Notes: generated from the letters alone by a model not told the origin. Positions 43,788 through 53,166 are shown, counted from the stretch's first letter. The stretch is DNA of 64,000 nt from Ferdinandcohnia sp036965165 (GCF_036965165.1 NZ_JBALOX010000021.1:15391-79390); one strand, 5' to 3'. Translations and numbers: made by a program.

Positions 43788-43977
43788 ATAATTAGACGGA
43801 GAAATTCCGCTTAATGCGTAATTATTATTAAAAAGGTCTAAATAAACGGAAAGATTCCGTCTATTGACTTGAAATATGTAGAAATGGAGGGACTTGACTT
43901 GAATAGTCGGAAAAACTCCCCTTATATACCCCGAAACGAGCTCCATTTTGCATTTAACCGGAAACCTCCGCTTATTT
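43788..43977 (+). repeat. four-hairpin intergenic repeat, copy C
   Basis: Starts ATTAGACGGAGAAATTCCG and runs with the same blocks as copies A and B, including CCCCGAAACGAGCTCCATTT and a last ACCGGAAACCTCCGCTTAT. It lies between the odhAB and gdhA terminators. Confidence 0.85.
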
Positions 43978-43993
43978 TGTTTTTTACTCGATC

Positions 43994-44031
43994 ATGAAAA
44001 AAACGCTGCTTTCCAGTAGGAAAACAGCGTC
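43994..44031 (-). terminator. terminator of gdhA
   Basis: On the minus strand ACGCTGTTTTCC pairs with GGAAAGCAGCGT, followed by TTTTTTC. Confidence 0.85.
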
Positions 44032-44077
44032 TAGTGTATATAGCTCGATCGCCCGGACAAGGCGATTGCATTCAATT

Positions 44078-45472
44078 TTAGATAACTCCGTGAGCGATCA
44101 TTGCGTCAGCTACTTTTAAGAAGCCAGCGATGTTAGATCCGTATACAAGGTTTCCTGGATGACCGTATTCTTCAGCAGCATCCATGCTGTGACGGTAGAT
44201 GGAAGCCATTATGTCTTGTAGCTTGCTGTCCACTTCTTCAAATGTCCAAGCAAGTCTCATGCTATTTTGTGACATTTCAAGAGCAGAAACAGCAACTCCG
44301 CCAGCATTAACTGCTTTCCCAGGTCCGAATAGCACATGGCTTTCAAGGAATAAATCAACTGCTTCTAATGTGGAAGGCATGTTTGCACCTTCACCAACTG
44401 CTTTTACTCCATTTGAAATAAGAGTTTGTGCAGAATCACTATCAATTTCATTTTGGGTTGCACACGGTAGTGCAATATCACAAGGAATTGACCATATACC
44501 AGAGCAGCCTTCAACATATTCTGCTTCTGGGTGCTCTAACACATATTCCTTTATACGTTTACGCTCTACTTCTTTGATGCGTCTGATTGTTTCTAAGTCT
44601 AAGCCATTTTCATCGTAGATATAGCCGTTTGAGTCACTACATGCAATAACCGTTGCGCCAAGCTGTTGAGCTTTTTCAATCGCATAAATAGAAACATTAC
44701 CAGAACCTGAAACAACTACTGTGCTTCCTTCGAAAGAAAGACCTTGTTCTTTAAGCATTTCCTCAACAAAGTAGACAGTTCCGTAGCCTGTTGCTTCCGT
44801 ACGAGCTAAACTACCGCCATACCCAAGTCCTTTTCCAGTAAATACACCTGCTTCAAAACTGCCGCGCAGCCTTTTGTATTGACCGAACATGTAGCCAACT
44901 TCTCTTGCACCTACACCGATATCCCCAGCTGGAACATCGATGTCCGGTCCAATATGTCTGGTTAGTTCTGTCATAAAGCTTTGTGTAAAACGCATGATTT
45001 CATTTTCTGATTTACCTTTTGGATCAAAATCAGATCCACCTTTTCCTCCACCAATTGGTAGACCAGTTAAGGAGTTTTTAAGAATTTGTTCAAAGCCGAG
45101 AAACTTGATGATACTTGCATTAACGGAAGGGTGGAAACGCAAACCGCCTTTATACGGGCCAAGTGCAGAGTTAAACTGAACACGATAGCCACGATTTACA
45201 TGAATTTGACCTTGGTCATCTACCCAAGGTACACGGAATGTAATCATTCTTTCCGGTTCAACGATTCTTTCCAAAATAGCGTGTTGCATATATTTTGGAT
45301 TCTTAGCAAATACAGGTACAAGCGATAGGAAAATTTCTTTCACCGCCTGATGAAACTCTGGTTCATGAGGATTTCTCTTCTTAACCTCCTCATATACTTT
45401 GTTCATATAATCGGTAGCTTGTTTTAACTCTGGTACAGGAATAGACTGTTCGATCATAGCCATCGTGTACAT
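44078..45472 (-). CDS. gdhA: NADP-dependent glutamate dehydrogenase
   Basis: The 464-residue protein is a hexameric-type GDH: substrate lysines in GPYKGGLRFHPSV and GGGKGGSDFDPKG, the PAGDIGVGAREVGYMFG segment and a Rossmann motif GSGNVSIYA. Length and the GKGGSDFDP segment favour the NADP-type, biosynthetic enzyme that makes glutamate from 2-oxoglutarate and ammonium. The start may be ATG 45472 or one of two ATGs within six codons. It is divergent from a GltC-like regulator. Confidence 0.93.
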   Translation of the reverse strand: MYTMAMIEQSIPVPELKQATDYMNKVYEEVKKRNPHEPEFHQAVKEIFLSLVPVFAKNPKYMQHAILERIVEPERMITFRVPWVDDQGQIHVNRGYRVQFNSALGPYKGGLRFHPSVNASIIKFLGFEQILKNSLTGLPIGGGKGGSDFDPKGKSENEIMRFTQSFMTELTRHIGPDIDVPAGDIGVGAREVGYMFGQYKRLRGSFEAGVFTGKGLGYGGSLARTEATGYGTVYFVEEMLKEQGLSFEGSTVVVSGSGNVSIYAIEKAQQLGATVIACSDSNGYIYDENGLDLETIRRIKEVERKRIKEYVLEHPEAEYVEGCSGIWSIPCDIALPCATQNEIDSDSAQTLISNGVKAVGEGANMPSTLEAVDLFLESHVLFGPGKAVNAGGVAVSALEMSQNSMRLAWTFEEVDSKLQDIMASIYRHSMDAAEEYGHPGNLVYGSNIAGFLKVADAMIAHGVI

Positions 45473-45542
45473 TCACCCTTTCTTTGCTATATATTTGTTA
45501 GTACATAATCAACGGACAATAAATTTTTTGTTAATTCTTGAT

Positions 45543-45570
45543 ATTAATTATTTTATAATGAATAATTAAT
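45543..45570. promoter_or_regulatory. large palindrome between gdhA and gltC
   Basis: ATTAATTATT at 45543-45552 and AATAATTAAT at 45561-45570 are perfect 10-bp arms around TTATAATG, which holds a TATAAT. It is the best candidate operator for the divergent LysR regulator. It does not resemble the ATCTCAT-type GltC box of B. subtilis. Confidence 0.45.
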
Positions 45571-45633
45571 CTAAACAATATTAATAAAAGATATAATTGA
45601 TGCCGAAATTAGATGGATGGAGGAGGAAGCCCA

Positions 45634-46539
45634 GTGGAACTCAGACAACTGACCTATTTTATTGAAGTCGCTAAGCGAGAACATGTGACGGAAGCGGCAA
45701 ATTCAATGCATATTGCCCAATCAGCTGTTAGCAGGCAGTTATTCAATCTTGAAGCTGAATTAGGTGTAGATTTATTTATACGTGATGGACGAAATGTGAA
45801 ACTAACGGCAATTGGAAAAGTTTTTTTAGATCATGTCGAGCAGGCATTAAATGTCTTAGATAATGCAAAACGTGAGATTGAAGAATATTTGGATCCAGAA
45901 CGCGGGACAATTCGGATTGGATTTCCAAGTAGCCTAGCTGCTCATACACTGCCAACAGTTGTATCCGCATTTCGAGATAAACATCCGCAAGTGAAATTTT
46001 CATTGTCACAAGGTAATTACTATTCATTAGTGGAGCGAGTGAAGACTGGAGAGATTGATATGGCCTTGCTTGGACCTGTACCAAACCAGGAAAAGAAACT
46101 CATCGGAACCACTTTATTTACCGATAAAATGGTAGCACTTTTGCATCGCTCACACCCACTGTCTTCCAATAAATCATTAAGTCTTAGTCAGTTAAAGGAA
46201 GAGCAATTTGTATTATTTCCTAATGGCTTTGTGTTACGGGATATAATCGTAAAAGCATGTAACCAACTCGGGTTTCAGCCGACTGTTACCTTTGAGGGAG
46301 AAGATATTGATGCAATCAAGGGACTTGTGTCTGCGGGACTTGGAATCACAATCATACCTGAAGCCACCTTGGTAGAAAATATTCCACATTCGACTGTGAA
46401 ATTACCGATTGTTCACCCAGAGGTGACCCGTTCAGTTGGCGTTATTATTCCCAAAGAGCGAAAATTGCTACCAACAGAACAGATCTTTTATGAGTTTTTA
46501 AAGGATTATTTTTCATTTTTGGACAAGTTTCAATATTAA
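45634..46539 (+). CDS. gltC: GltC-like LysR-family regulator
   Basis: The 301-residue protein is close to B. subtilis GltC throughout: VELRQLTYFIEVAKREHVTEAA, an AQSAVSRQL helix, IRIGFPSSLAAHTLPTVVSAF and FEGEDIDAIKGLVSAGLG (each in part). GltC activates gltAB (glutamate synthase) when 2-oxoglutarate is high. Here it is divergent from glutamate dehydrogenase rather than gltAB. GTG 45634 lies seven bases after GGAGGAGG; the frame reaches back to 45613. Confidence 0.88.
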   Translation: MELRQLTYFIEVAKREHVTEAANSMHIAQSAVSRQLFNLEAELGVDLFIRDGRNVKLTAIGKVFLDHVEQALNVLDNAKREIEEYLDPERGTIRIGFPSSLAAHTLPTVVSAFRDKHPQVKFSLSQGNYYSLVERVKTGEIDMALLGPVPNQEKKLIGTTLFTDKMVALLHRSHPLSSNKSLSLSQLKEEQFVLFPNGFVLRDIIVKACNQLGFQPTVTFEGEDIDAIKGLVSAGLGITIIPEATLVENIPHSTVKLPIVHPEVTRSVGVIIPKERKLLPTEQIFYEFLKDYFSFLDKFQY

Positions 46540-46613
46540 TCCTCGTTGTATTTCCTCGGAAATAGGAGAATATTGTCGGTTAATGGGGAGCCAAGGGGGC
46601 TCCTCATTTCGTT

Positions 46614-46928
46614 TTATCCTACTAATTTCAAGCCGACTGCTGAACTGATGATAAGACCAATAAATACGAATCGTTTCCAGTCTTTTGGCTCGCCATATAG
46701 GAGCATTCCTAAGATGGCTCCCCCTGAAGCACCAATCCCAGTCCATACGGCATATGCTGTGCCCATGGGCAAAGATTTCATTGCAATGCTTAGAAACAGG
46801 AAACTTCCGCCGAAAGCGGCAAGGAGTAAAACAAAGGATTTCCAGTTATTCTTTTTATGAAATTGATTGATCATCACGACTCTTAACATTTCTAAAAGTC
46901 CAGCAAGTATAAGCGATAACCATGCCAT
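46614..46928 (-). CDS. ykkD: small multidrug resistance protein YkkD-like, guanidinium exporter subunit
   Basis: The 104-residue protein has four helices, the membrane Glu in AGLLEM and the SMR motif MGTAYAVWTGIGASGGAILG. It is closest to B. subtilis YkkD. YkkC and YkkD form a paired exporter for guanidinium. ATG 46928 overlaps the ykkC stop (TAATG), so the pair is coupled. A guanidine-I riboswitch leads the operon, which supports the substrate. Confidence 0.88.
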   Translation of the reverse strand: MAWLSLILAGLLEMLRVVMINQFHKKNNWKSFVLLLAAFGGSFLFLSIAMKSLPMGTAYAVWTGIGASGGAILGMLLYGEPKDWKRFVFIGLIISSAVGLKLVG

Positions 46929-47270
46929 TATCCTTCAACTCCTTGTGTATTTTCCTCTTTTGTAACAAGCTTTAGCCCAATAACACCTACTAATTGCAGA
47001 CCAATTAATAGAAGCTTTGTTAATTTGACAGGCTCGTTAAAAATAATATCTCAGATAAAACTGTTCCTGCGGTACCAAGCCCAACAACAAAAACAGCGTA
47101 AACAGTTCCGACCAGCAATTTTTTGCCAGCATCAATTAAAGCGTAAAAACTGATGAAAATGGCAATTGCTGTACCTGTCCATGTCCAAAAACTATCCGCA
47201 TGCTTTAAGCCAATCACCCAAAACACTTCAAAAAATCCGCAAAAAAGACTTTCATCCATCCAAAGTTCAT
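46928..47270 (-). pseudogene. ykkC: ykkC-like SMR gene with frame disruptions
   Basis: The start ATG 47270 has a good site (AAGGGGG, then six to seven bases) and begins MNFGWMKVFFA, but the frame then stops. Family sequence resumes one frame over at about 47240 (FFEVFWVIGLKHADSFW to GTVLSEILF, very like YkkC). A second shift near 47043, at a run of five A, is needed to read FNEPVKLTKLLLIGLQLVG to the stop overlapping ykkD. Both need one missing base. It is either a decayed gene or a sequencing error; the assembly has other gaps. Confidence 0.75.
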
Positions 47271-47303
47271 TTATAATTCCCCCTTAATAGATCGGTTATA
47301 AAT

Positions 47304-47340
47304 AAAAAACCCGAGAGATTATAACAAATGTATAATCTCC
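47304..47340 (-). terminator. expression-platform terminator of the guanidine riboswitch
   Basis: On the minus strand GGGAGATTATA pairs with TATAATCTCTCGGG, then TTTTTTA. Its 5' arm overlaps the 3' end of the aptamer, so ligand binding should prevent termination. Confidence 0.85.
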
Positions 47341-47432
47341 CAGGCTTTTATCCCTCCGTGGCATAGCGAATTTGCTATGAGTTTTCTCTCGGACCAGACT
47401 AGCTATTAAGCTACGGAACCATAGAAAACCTT
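47336..47432 (-). ncRNA. guanidine-I (ykkC) riboswitch
   Basis: On the minus strand the conserved blocks appear in order: GGTTCCGTAGC, CTGGTCCGAGAG, then CCACGGAGGGATAAAAGCC and GGGAGA. This is the ykkC/guanidine-I consensus. It precedes the ykkCD pair, the classic context. Confidence 0.93.
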
Positions 47433-47527
47433 TTTATTCAACTCATGCGTTATACAATAGAAGCATTTTTGTAGAAAGAGGTAAAAATTACACATGATTG
47501 TATTTGGATGATAATGAATGTTTTTGG

Positions 47528-47556
47528 TTGATTTGTGAAATGGGTTTCAATATAAT
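47528..47556 (+). promoter_or_regulatory. fruR promoter with operator in the spacer
   Basis: TTGATT at 47528-47533, 17 bases, TATAAT at 47551-47556. The spacer holds TGAAATGGGTTTCA (47536-47549), a near-palindrome one base off a cre site; it may bind FruR or CcpA. Confidence 0.65.
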
Positions 47557-47590
47557 GAGAGTACAATCCGATCATTAAGGAAGTGACAGG

Positions 47591-48346
47591 ATGTTAACTC
47601 CGGAAAGACATCAGTTTATTTTATCCTTATTAAAGGAACAAGGTGTAGTGAAGCTTCAAGAACTAGTCGAAAGAACGAATTCGTCGGAATCAACAATCCG
47701 CCGTGATTTAGTTCAGCTTGAAAATGAGAATAAATTAAGAAGGGTTCATGGCGGAGCGTCATTAGTCCAAGGAAGCCGAATGGAACCGACTTATATAGAA
47801 AAAACGGATAAGAACTTGAAGGAAAAAAGGGCAATAGCAAAATATGCGTCACAGGTTATTCATGATGGAGACTCCATTTATTTGGATGCTGGGACTACCA
47901 CCTTGCAAATGATCCCTTTTCTTAATCAAGAAGGGCTAACGGTTGTAACCAATGGTGTCAATTTAATTGAACCTTTGCTTGAAAAAGGGATTGCAACTTA
48001 CTTAATTGGTGGAATTGTAAAACCCCAAACAAAGGCATTGATTGGAAGTAGGGCATTATCGAGCTTAAACCTTTATCGGTTTGATAAATGCTTTTTAGGG
48101 GTGAATGGGATTGACATGAAGTATGGATTTACAACCCCAGACCCAGAAGAGGCATTAATCAAACAAACAGCTCTGTCCTTGTCAAAGGAGGCTTTTGTCT
48201 TAGCCGACCATTCTAAGTTCAACGAGGTTTCTTTTTCAAAAATATCTTCATTAACGGATGCTATTTTAATAACAGATGATGGGTTAACAAATAATGAGTT
48301 TAAATCCTATCAACAACATATCAACATAAAGGTCGTGACAACATGA
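47591..48346 (+). CDS. fruR: DeoR-family fructose operon repressor
   Basis: The 251-residue protein has an N-terminal DeoR winged helix (LKEQGVVKLQELVERTNSSESTIRRDL) with RRVHGGA after it, and a C-terminal sugar-phosphate sensor domain (DAGTTT, LIGS, GVNGID). FruR represses the operon until fructose-1-phosphate rises. The next gene starts within its last codons (4-bp overlap), giving coupled translation. Confidence 0.92.
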   Translation: MLTPERHQFILSLLKEQGVVKLQELVERTNSSESTIRRDLVQLENENKLRRVHGGASLVQGSRMEPTYIEKTDKNLKEKRAIAKYASQVIHDGDSIYLDAGTTTLQMIPFLNQEGLTVVTNGVNLIEPLLEKGIATYLIGGIVKPQTKALIGSRALSSLNLYRFDKCFLGVNGIDMKYGFTTPDPEEALIKQTALSLSKEAFVLADHSKFNEVSFSKISSLTDAILITDDGLTNNEFKSYQQHINIKVVTT

Positions 48347-49254
48347 TTTACACGGTGACGTTAAATCCCTCCATCGATTATTTTATTGAGGTGGATGACT
48401 TTAACGTGGGAGAATTAAACCGCATTAAAAATGATCGAAAAAGCCCAGGTGGAAAAGGGATTAATGTTTCCACTGTCTTGCAAAATGTCGGAACGAAAAG
48501 TGTAGCATTAGGATTTATTGGCGGTTTTACAGGACAATTTTTGAATGATGCTTTAAAGGAAAGGAACATCAAGACTGACTTTATCGCTGTTGAAGGTGAC
48601 ACAAGAATTAATGTAAAGCTTCATTCAAATGTAGAGACTGAGATAAACGGATCAGGTCCGCAAATTACATCAACTGAACTAGAACAACTTTTAGACAAGT
48701 TTAATCATCTGCGAAAAGGGGATGTGCTGGTTCTTGCAGGGAGTATCCCTGCATCATTGCCAACGACCTTATATAAACAGGTAGCGAAAAACCTAAAGGA
48801 CAAGCAGGTAAAAATCGTTGTGGACGCCACAAAGGATTTATTAGTAGAAGTGCTTCCCTTTAAACCGTTTTTAATCAAACCAAACCATCATGAACTTGCT
48901 GAAATATTTGATGTTGAAATAAACAATGCAGAAGAAGCCATCCCCTATGGGAAAAAGCTCATTGAAATGGGAGCCGAGCATGTCATTGTTTCAATGGCAG
49001 ACAAGGGTAGCTTGCTATTTGTGGGGGATGAGGTCTATTTTGCAAACATTCCTGAAGGGAAGCTTGTTAGTTCAGTAGGCGCAGGCGATTCTGTGGTAGC
49101 GGGGTTTATTGCTTCATATTCAAAAAATCAAAATGCAATAGAGGCCTTTCGCTTTGGAGCAACTGCCGGCAGTGCAACGGCCTATTCAGAAGGATTGGCG
49201 ACGGAAGAAAAGATAAATGAATTGATTTCACAGATACAGGTGAAAAAGTTATAG
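48343..49254 (+). CDS. fruK: 1-phosphofructokinase
   Basis: The 303-residue PfkB-family kinase opens MIYTVTLNPSIDYFI and has the GGKGINVS sugar site and the C-terminal catalytic GAGDSVVAGF. It turns fructose-1-phosphate from FruA into fructose-1,6-bisphosphate. It overlaps fruR by 4 bp and is followed 15 bp later by fruA. Confidence 0.95.
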   Translation: MIYTVTLNPSIDYFIEVDDFNVGELNRIKNDRKSPGGKGINVSTVLQNVGTKSVALGFIGGFTGQFLNDALKERNIKTDFIAVEGDTRINVKLHSNVETEINGSGPQITSTELEQLLDKFNHLRKGDVLVLAGSIPASLPTTLYKQVAKNLKDKQVKIVVDATKDLLVEVLPFKPFLIKPNHHELAEIFDVEINNAEEAIPYGKKLIEMGAEHVIVSMADKGSLLFVGDEVYFANIPEGKLVSSVGAGDSVVAGFIASYSKNQNAIEAFRFGATAGSATAYSEGLATEEKINELISQIQVKKL

Positions 49255-49269
49255 AAAGGAACATGCGGC

Positions 49270-51132
49270 ATGAGAATTACAGACCTTTTGAAGAAGGATA
49301 CAATCATTATTGAGCTTTCTTCTTCATCAAAGCTTGATGTTATCGATGAATTAGTCTCGAAGCTTGACGAAGCGGGACGTCTTCAAGATAAGGAACAGTA
49401 TAAACAAGCGATATTAACAAGGGAGAGCCAAAGTACAACTGGAATTGGTGAAGGAATTGCGATTCCACATGCGAAGACGGCAGCGGTAAAAACACCTGCA
49501 ATTGCATTTGGACGCTCAACGGCTGGGGTTGATTATGAATCATTGGATGGTCAGCCAAGTCATTTATTTTTCATGATTGCTGCAAGTGAAGGGGCAAATA
49601 ATGCCCATCTTGAAACATTATCAAGCTTGTCCTCGTTGTTGATGGATGTTAGCTTTCGTGAAAAATTAATGAAGGTTCAATCTCCAGACGAGCTCATCGA
49701 TGTCATTAATGAAAAAGAAAATGAGTCAAATGAAGAAGAAGTGCCAGTTGAGATAAAAGAAGGACAGAAAAAGGTTCTTGCGGTAACAGCTTGCCCAACT
49801 GGAATTGCCCATACGTATATGGCTGCAGACGCTTTAAAAGCGAAAGCAAAAGAGATGAAAATAGATTTTAAGGTCGAAACGAATGGTTCAACTGGTGTGA
49901 AAAATGCCCTTACTCAAGCAGAAATTGATGACGCGGTTGCCATCATTGTAGCAGCGGATAAACAGGTGGAAATGGCACGTTTTAACGGTAAAAAAGTGAT
50001 ACAGGTTCCGGTTGCTCAAGGAATTCGCAAACCCGAGGAATTGTTAACGAAGGCCATTAACCAGGATGCGCCAACCTACCATGCTGAGCAAACTACAAAG
50101 CAAAAGGCAGAAGGTGGAGAAAGAAGTGGCTTTTATAAGCACTTAATGAATGGTGTCTCCAACATGCTTCCGTTCGTTGTTGGTGGCGGGTTGTTGATTG
50201 CGATTTCATTCATTTTTGGGATTCATGCTTCTGACCCTGCGGATCCTTCCTATAATCCGATAGCAGGAGCACTCATGACAATCGGTGGTTCGAATGCTTT
50301 TCAATTAATGATTCCTGTGTTAGCTGGATTTATTGCAATGAGTATTGCGGACCGACCAGGATTAGCACCAGGTATGATTGGCGGCTTAATGGCGACAACA
50401 GGTGGAGCAGGATTTTTAGGCGGACTTATTGCCGGATTCCTTGCGGGTTATGTTGTGCTTCTAGTGAAGAAAGTATTTTCAGGTTTACCATCATCATTTG
50501 AAGGTCTTAAACCAGTATTGATTTATCCGTTCTTTGGGATTTTAATTACAGGCGTGGTTATGTATGTGCTTGTTGGACCATTAAAATCTGTGATGGACGG
50601 GTTGACTGCATGGCTTGAAGGTTTGGGAACAGGAAACTTAGTAGTGCTTGGATTAATTTTAGGCGGAATGATGTCGATTGATATGGGTGGACCAATTAAT
50701 AAGGCTGCATTTACCTTTGGGATTGCAATGATTGATGCCGGGAATTATGCACCACATGCAGCAATTATGGCAGGTGGGATGACACCGCCACTAGGACTAG
50801 CTTTAGCGACAACACTCTTTAAAAATAAGTTTACAAAACAAGAACGTGAAGCTGGTAAAACAGCTTATTTCATGGGAGCATCGTTTATTACAGAGGGTGC
50901 AATTCCATTCGCGGCAGCTGACCCAGGAAGAGTAATCCCTTCTGCAGTCATTGGTTCTGCAGTAACGGGCGCTCTTACAATGCTGTTTGGAATCGGTTTG
51001 CCAGCTCCACATGGTGGAATTTTTGTGATTCCTTTTGTAACAGGTAGTTGGGCGTTATATGTACTTGCTATCATCATTGGCACAATCATAACAGCACTGT
51101 TAGTTGGATTCCTGAAAAAACCGATTAAATAA
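49270..51132 (+). CDS. fruA: fructose PTS transporter EIIABC
   Basis: The 620-residue protein has EIIA (1-145, phospho-His in GIAIPHAKT), EIIB (about 168-265, phospho-Cys in VTACPTGIAHTYMAADAL) and EIIC (about 290-615, nine or so helices, GGPINKAAFTFG). The A-B-C order is that of Bacillus FruA. It imports fructose as fructose-1-phosphate, the FruK substrate. Confidence 0.95.
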   Translation: MRITDLLKKDTIIIELSSSSKLDVIDELVSKLDEAGRLQDKEQYKQAILTRESQSTTGIGEGIAIPHAKTAAVKTPAIAFGRSTAGVDYESLDGQPSHLFFMIAASEGANNAHLETLSSLSSLLMDVSFREKLMKVQSPDELIDVINEKENESNEEEVPVEIKEGQKKVLAVTACPTGIAHTYMAADALKAKAKEMKIDFKVETNGSTGVKNALTQAEIDDAVAIIVAADKQVEMARFNGKKVIQVPVAQGIRKPEELLTKAINQDAPTYHAEQTTKQKAEGGERSGFYKHLMNGVSNMLPFVVGGGLLIAISFIFGIHASDPADPSYNPIAGALMTIGGSNAFQLMIPVLAGFIAMSIADRPGLAPGMIGGLMATTGGAGFLGGLIAGFLAGYVVLLVKKVFSGLPSSFEGLKPVLIYPFFGILITGVVMYVLVGPLKSVMDGLTAWLEGLGTGNLVVLGLILGGMMSIDMGGPINKAAFTFGIAMIDAGNYAPHAAIMAGGMTPPLGLALATTLFKNKFTKQEREAGKTAYFMGASFITEGAIPFAAADPGRVIPSAVIGSAVTGALTMLFGIGLPAPHGGIFVIPFVTGSWALYVLAIIIGTIITALLVGFLKKPIK

Positions 51133-51140
51133 GAATAAAG

Positions 51141-51170
51141 ACCCCGCGCTTAGTGCACGGGGTTATTTTT
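51141..51170 (+). terminator. terminator of fruRKA
   Basis: ACCCCGCGC pairs with GCACGGGGT (imperfect), followed by TATTTTT. Confidence 0.75.
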
Positions 51171-51214
51171 ATGAGATTGGGGCATAAAAGAAAAATTTCG
51201 AGTAACAAAATAAT

Positions 51215-51244
51215 TTGTCAAATTCAGGGGAAACGGCTTATAAT
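51215..51244 (+). promoter_or_regulatory. promoter of the ABC exporter gene
   Basis: TTGTCA at 51215-51220, 18 bases, TATAAT at 51239-51244. Confidence 0.6.
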
Positions 51245-51282
51245 TCGAAATAGGTAGAAGGAAGTCATAAGGAGAGAATAAG

Positions 51283-53001
51283 ATGATTCAACGCTTTTTT
51301 ACATATTACAAGCCACACCGGACGCTGTTTCTAATTGATTTCAGCTGTGCGGTTATTGTTGCGTTATTAGAGCTTGCCTTTCCGCTCGCGGTGCAATGGT
51401 TCATTGATAAACTCTTGCCAACCAAAGACTGGTCCGCAATCGTCTGGGTAAGCATAGGTTTGTTAGTTTTATATTTAGTTAGTTCGGGACTGCAATTTAT
51501 CGTGGGCTATTGGGGACATAAGCTCGGAATTAATATTGAAACCGATATGAGGCAACAGCTATTCCAGCATGTCCAAAGGCAATCGTTTCGCTTTTTCGAT
51601 AATACAAAAACAGGTCATGTAATGAGTAGGATTACGAATGATTTATTTGATATTGGTGAGCTTGCCCACCATGGACCTGAGGATTTATTCATCGCCATCA
51701 TGACCTTTGTCGGTGCATTTTGGATTATGCTAACGATTAATGTGAAGCTTGCGTTAATTGCAATCATTGTTGTACCATTTTTAATTTGGCTGATTGCCTA
51801 TTCGAATGTTCGTATGAATCGTGCGTGGAAGTCGATGTATAGTAATATTGCAGATGTCAATGCACGGGTTGAGGACAGCGTTGCTGGGGCGCGAGTGGTC
51901 CAATCCTTCACAAATGAAGAATTCGAGATCTCTAGGTTTAAGGTAGACAATCGTAAGTTCCGTCGCTCTAAGCTTGGTGCCTATAAGGTAATGGGATCAA
52001 CATCTGCAGGGATCTACCTCATGACACGCTTGTTTGTATTAATAGTGTTAGTTGTCGGTGCATGGCTAAGCTTTAACGGGCAGCTTACATACGGGGAACT
52101 AGTCGGATTTGTACTGTACGTTAATGTTCTTTTTAAACCAATTGATAAAATAAGTGCCTTATTGGAGCTTTATCCAAAGGGGATGGCTGGGTTCAAACGG
52201 TTTACAGAGCTGCTTGATATGGAGCCAGAGGTGGAGGATGCAAAGGATGCAGTAGCAGTACCATCTCTTCGTGGTGATATCGCGTTTGACCATGTCACAT
52301 TTGGTTATGATGAAAAGCAGGGACCGGTTTTAAAGAATATTAATCTAAAGGTTCATGCAGGAGAAACCGTGGCGTTTGTCGGACCATCTGGAGCAGGGAA
52401 AACGACGATTTGTTCATTAATTCCTCGTTTCTACGATGTTAATGGTGGTTCAATTTCAATTGACGGAATGGATATCCGAAAAATGACAAAGCAGTCATTG
52501 CGTTCCCAAATTGGAATCGTACAGCAGGATGTTTTCCTTTTCACAGGAACATTAAAGGAAAATATTGCGTACGGGATGCTAGGAGCAACGGATGAACAAA
52601 TCGAGGAAGCAGCAAAGCGAGCGCATTTAGAAGAATTTATCGCAGGATTGCCAGATGGGTATGAGACACAGGTTGGAGAACGTGGACTTAAGCTATCAGG
52701 TGGTCAAAAGCAGCGAATTGCAATTGCAAGAATGTTCTTGAAAAATCCGCCAATCTTAATCTTGGATGAGGCCACTTCAGCATTAGATACAGAAACGGAA
52801 CAAATCATTCAAAAAGCATTAACAGAGCTATCTAAGAATCGAACTACACTTGTCATTGCACATCGATTGGCAACAATCCGAAATGCAGACCGCATTGTAG
52901 TGGTGACGGAAGATGGCATCGCAGAACAAGGTGGACATGATGAACTGCTTGAAAAAGGTGGTATCTTCGCAAATCTACACCAGGTTCAGTATCAATCATA
53001 G
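51283..53001 (+). CDS. ABC exporter half-transporter (MsbA/YknU-type)
   Basis: The 572-residue protein fuses a six-helix ABC membrane domain (about 1-310) to an ATPase with Walker A GPSGAGKTT near residue 368, signature LSGGQKQRIAIARM, Walker B ILILDEATSALD and the H-loop AHRLAT. It likely works as a homodimer that exports a lipid, peptide or drug. No partner gene is adjacent and the substrate is unknown. The ribosome site is AAGGAGAG. Confidence 0.93.
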   Translation: MIQRFFTYYKPHRTLFLIDFSCAVIVALLELAFPLAVQWFIDKLLPTKDWSAIVWVSIGLLVLYLVSSGLQFIVGYWGHKLGINIETDMRQQLFQHVQRQSFRFFDNTKTGHVMSRITNDLFDIGELAHHGPEDLFIAIMTFVGAFWIMLTINVKLALIAIIVVPFLIWLIAYSNVRMNRAWKSMYSNIADVNARVEDSVAGARVVQSFTNEEFEISRFKVDNRKFRRSKLGAYKVMGSTSAGIYLMTRLFVLIVLVVGAWLSFNGQLTYGELVGFVLYVNVLFKPIDKISALLELYPKGMAGFKRFTELLDMEPEVEDAKDAVAVPSLRGDIAFDHVTFGYDEKQGPVLKNINLKVHAGETVAFVGPSGAGKTTICSLIPRFYDVNGGSISIDGMDIRKMTKQSLRSQIGIVQQDVFLFTGTLKENIAYGMLGATDEQIEEAAKRAHLEEFIAGLPDGYETQVGERGLKLSGGQKQRIAIARMFLKNPPILILDEATSALDTETEQIIQKALTELSKNRTTLVIAHRLATIRNADRIVVVTEDGIAEQGGHDELLEKGGIFANLHQVQYQS

Positions 53002-53005
53002 GAAA

Positions 53006-53043
53006 TAAAAAGACTCGTGCCGTTTTGGACACGAGTCTTTTTT
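53006..53043 (+). terminator. terminator of the ABC exporter gene
   Basis: AAAGACTCGTG pairs with CACGAGTCTTT, then TTT. Confidence 0.9.
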
Positions 53044-53045
53044 AG

Positions 53046-53160
53046 TGTCAAGCTCCAGGCGTCATCGGATCGAGGTCATAAGCCAATCACTTCGGAAGGT
53101 AAAGTGCACCTTCTGTCAGTGCTTGTCTTATGCTTGTCACCGATAGCGGAAGCATTAAGC
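53046..53160 (+). repeat. dispersed repeat, copy 1 of a pair
   Basis: It opens GTCAAGCTCCAGGCGTCATC and ends near CACCGATAGCGG. The blocks GTCATAAGCCA and GCTTGTCTTATGCTTGTC recur, inverted, at 61501-61640. The layout resembles a common Bacillus repeat (AGCTCCAGCGCC ... GTCTTATGC). Confidence 0.65.
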
Positions 53161-53166
53161 TTATTC

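Noticed and set aside
46928..47270. Programmed frameshifting in ykkC
   Set aside because: Two separate shifts would be needed, no slippery heptamer with a downstream structure is seen, and the gene family is not known to use frameshifting. Decay or sequencing error is simpler.
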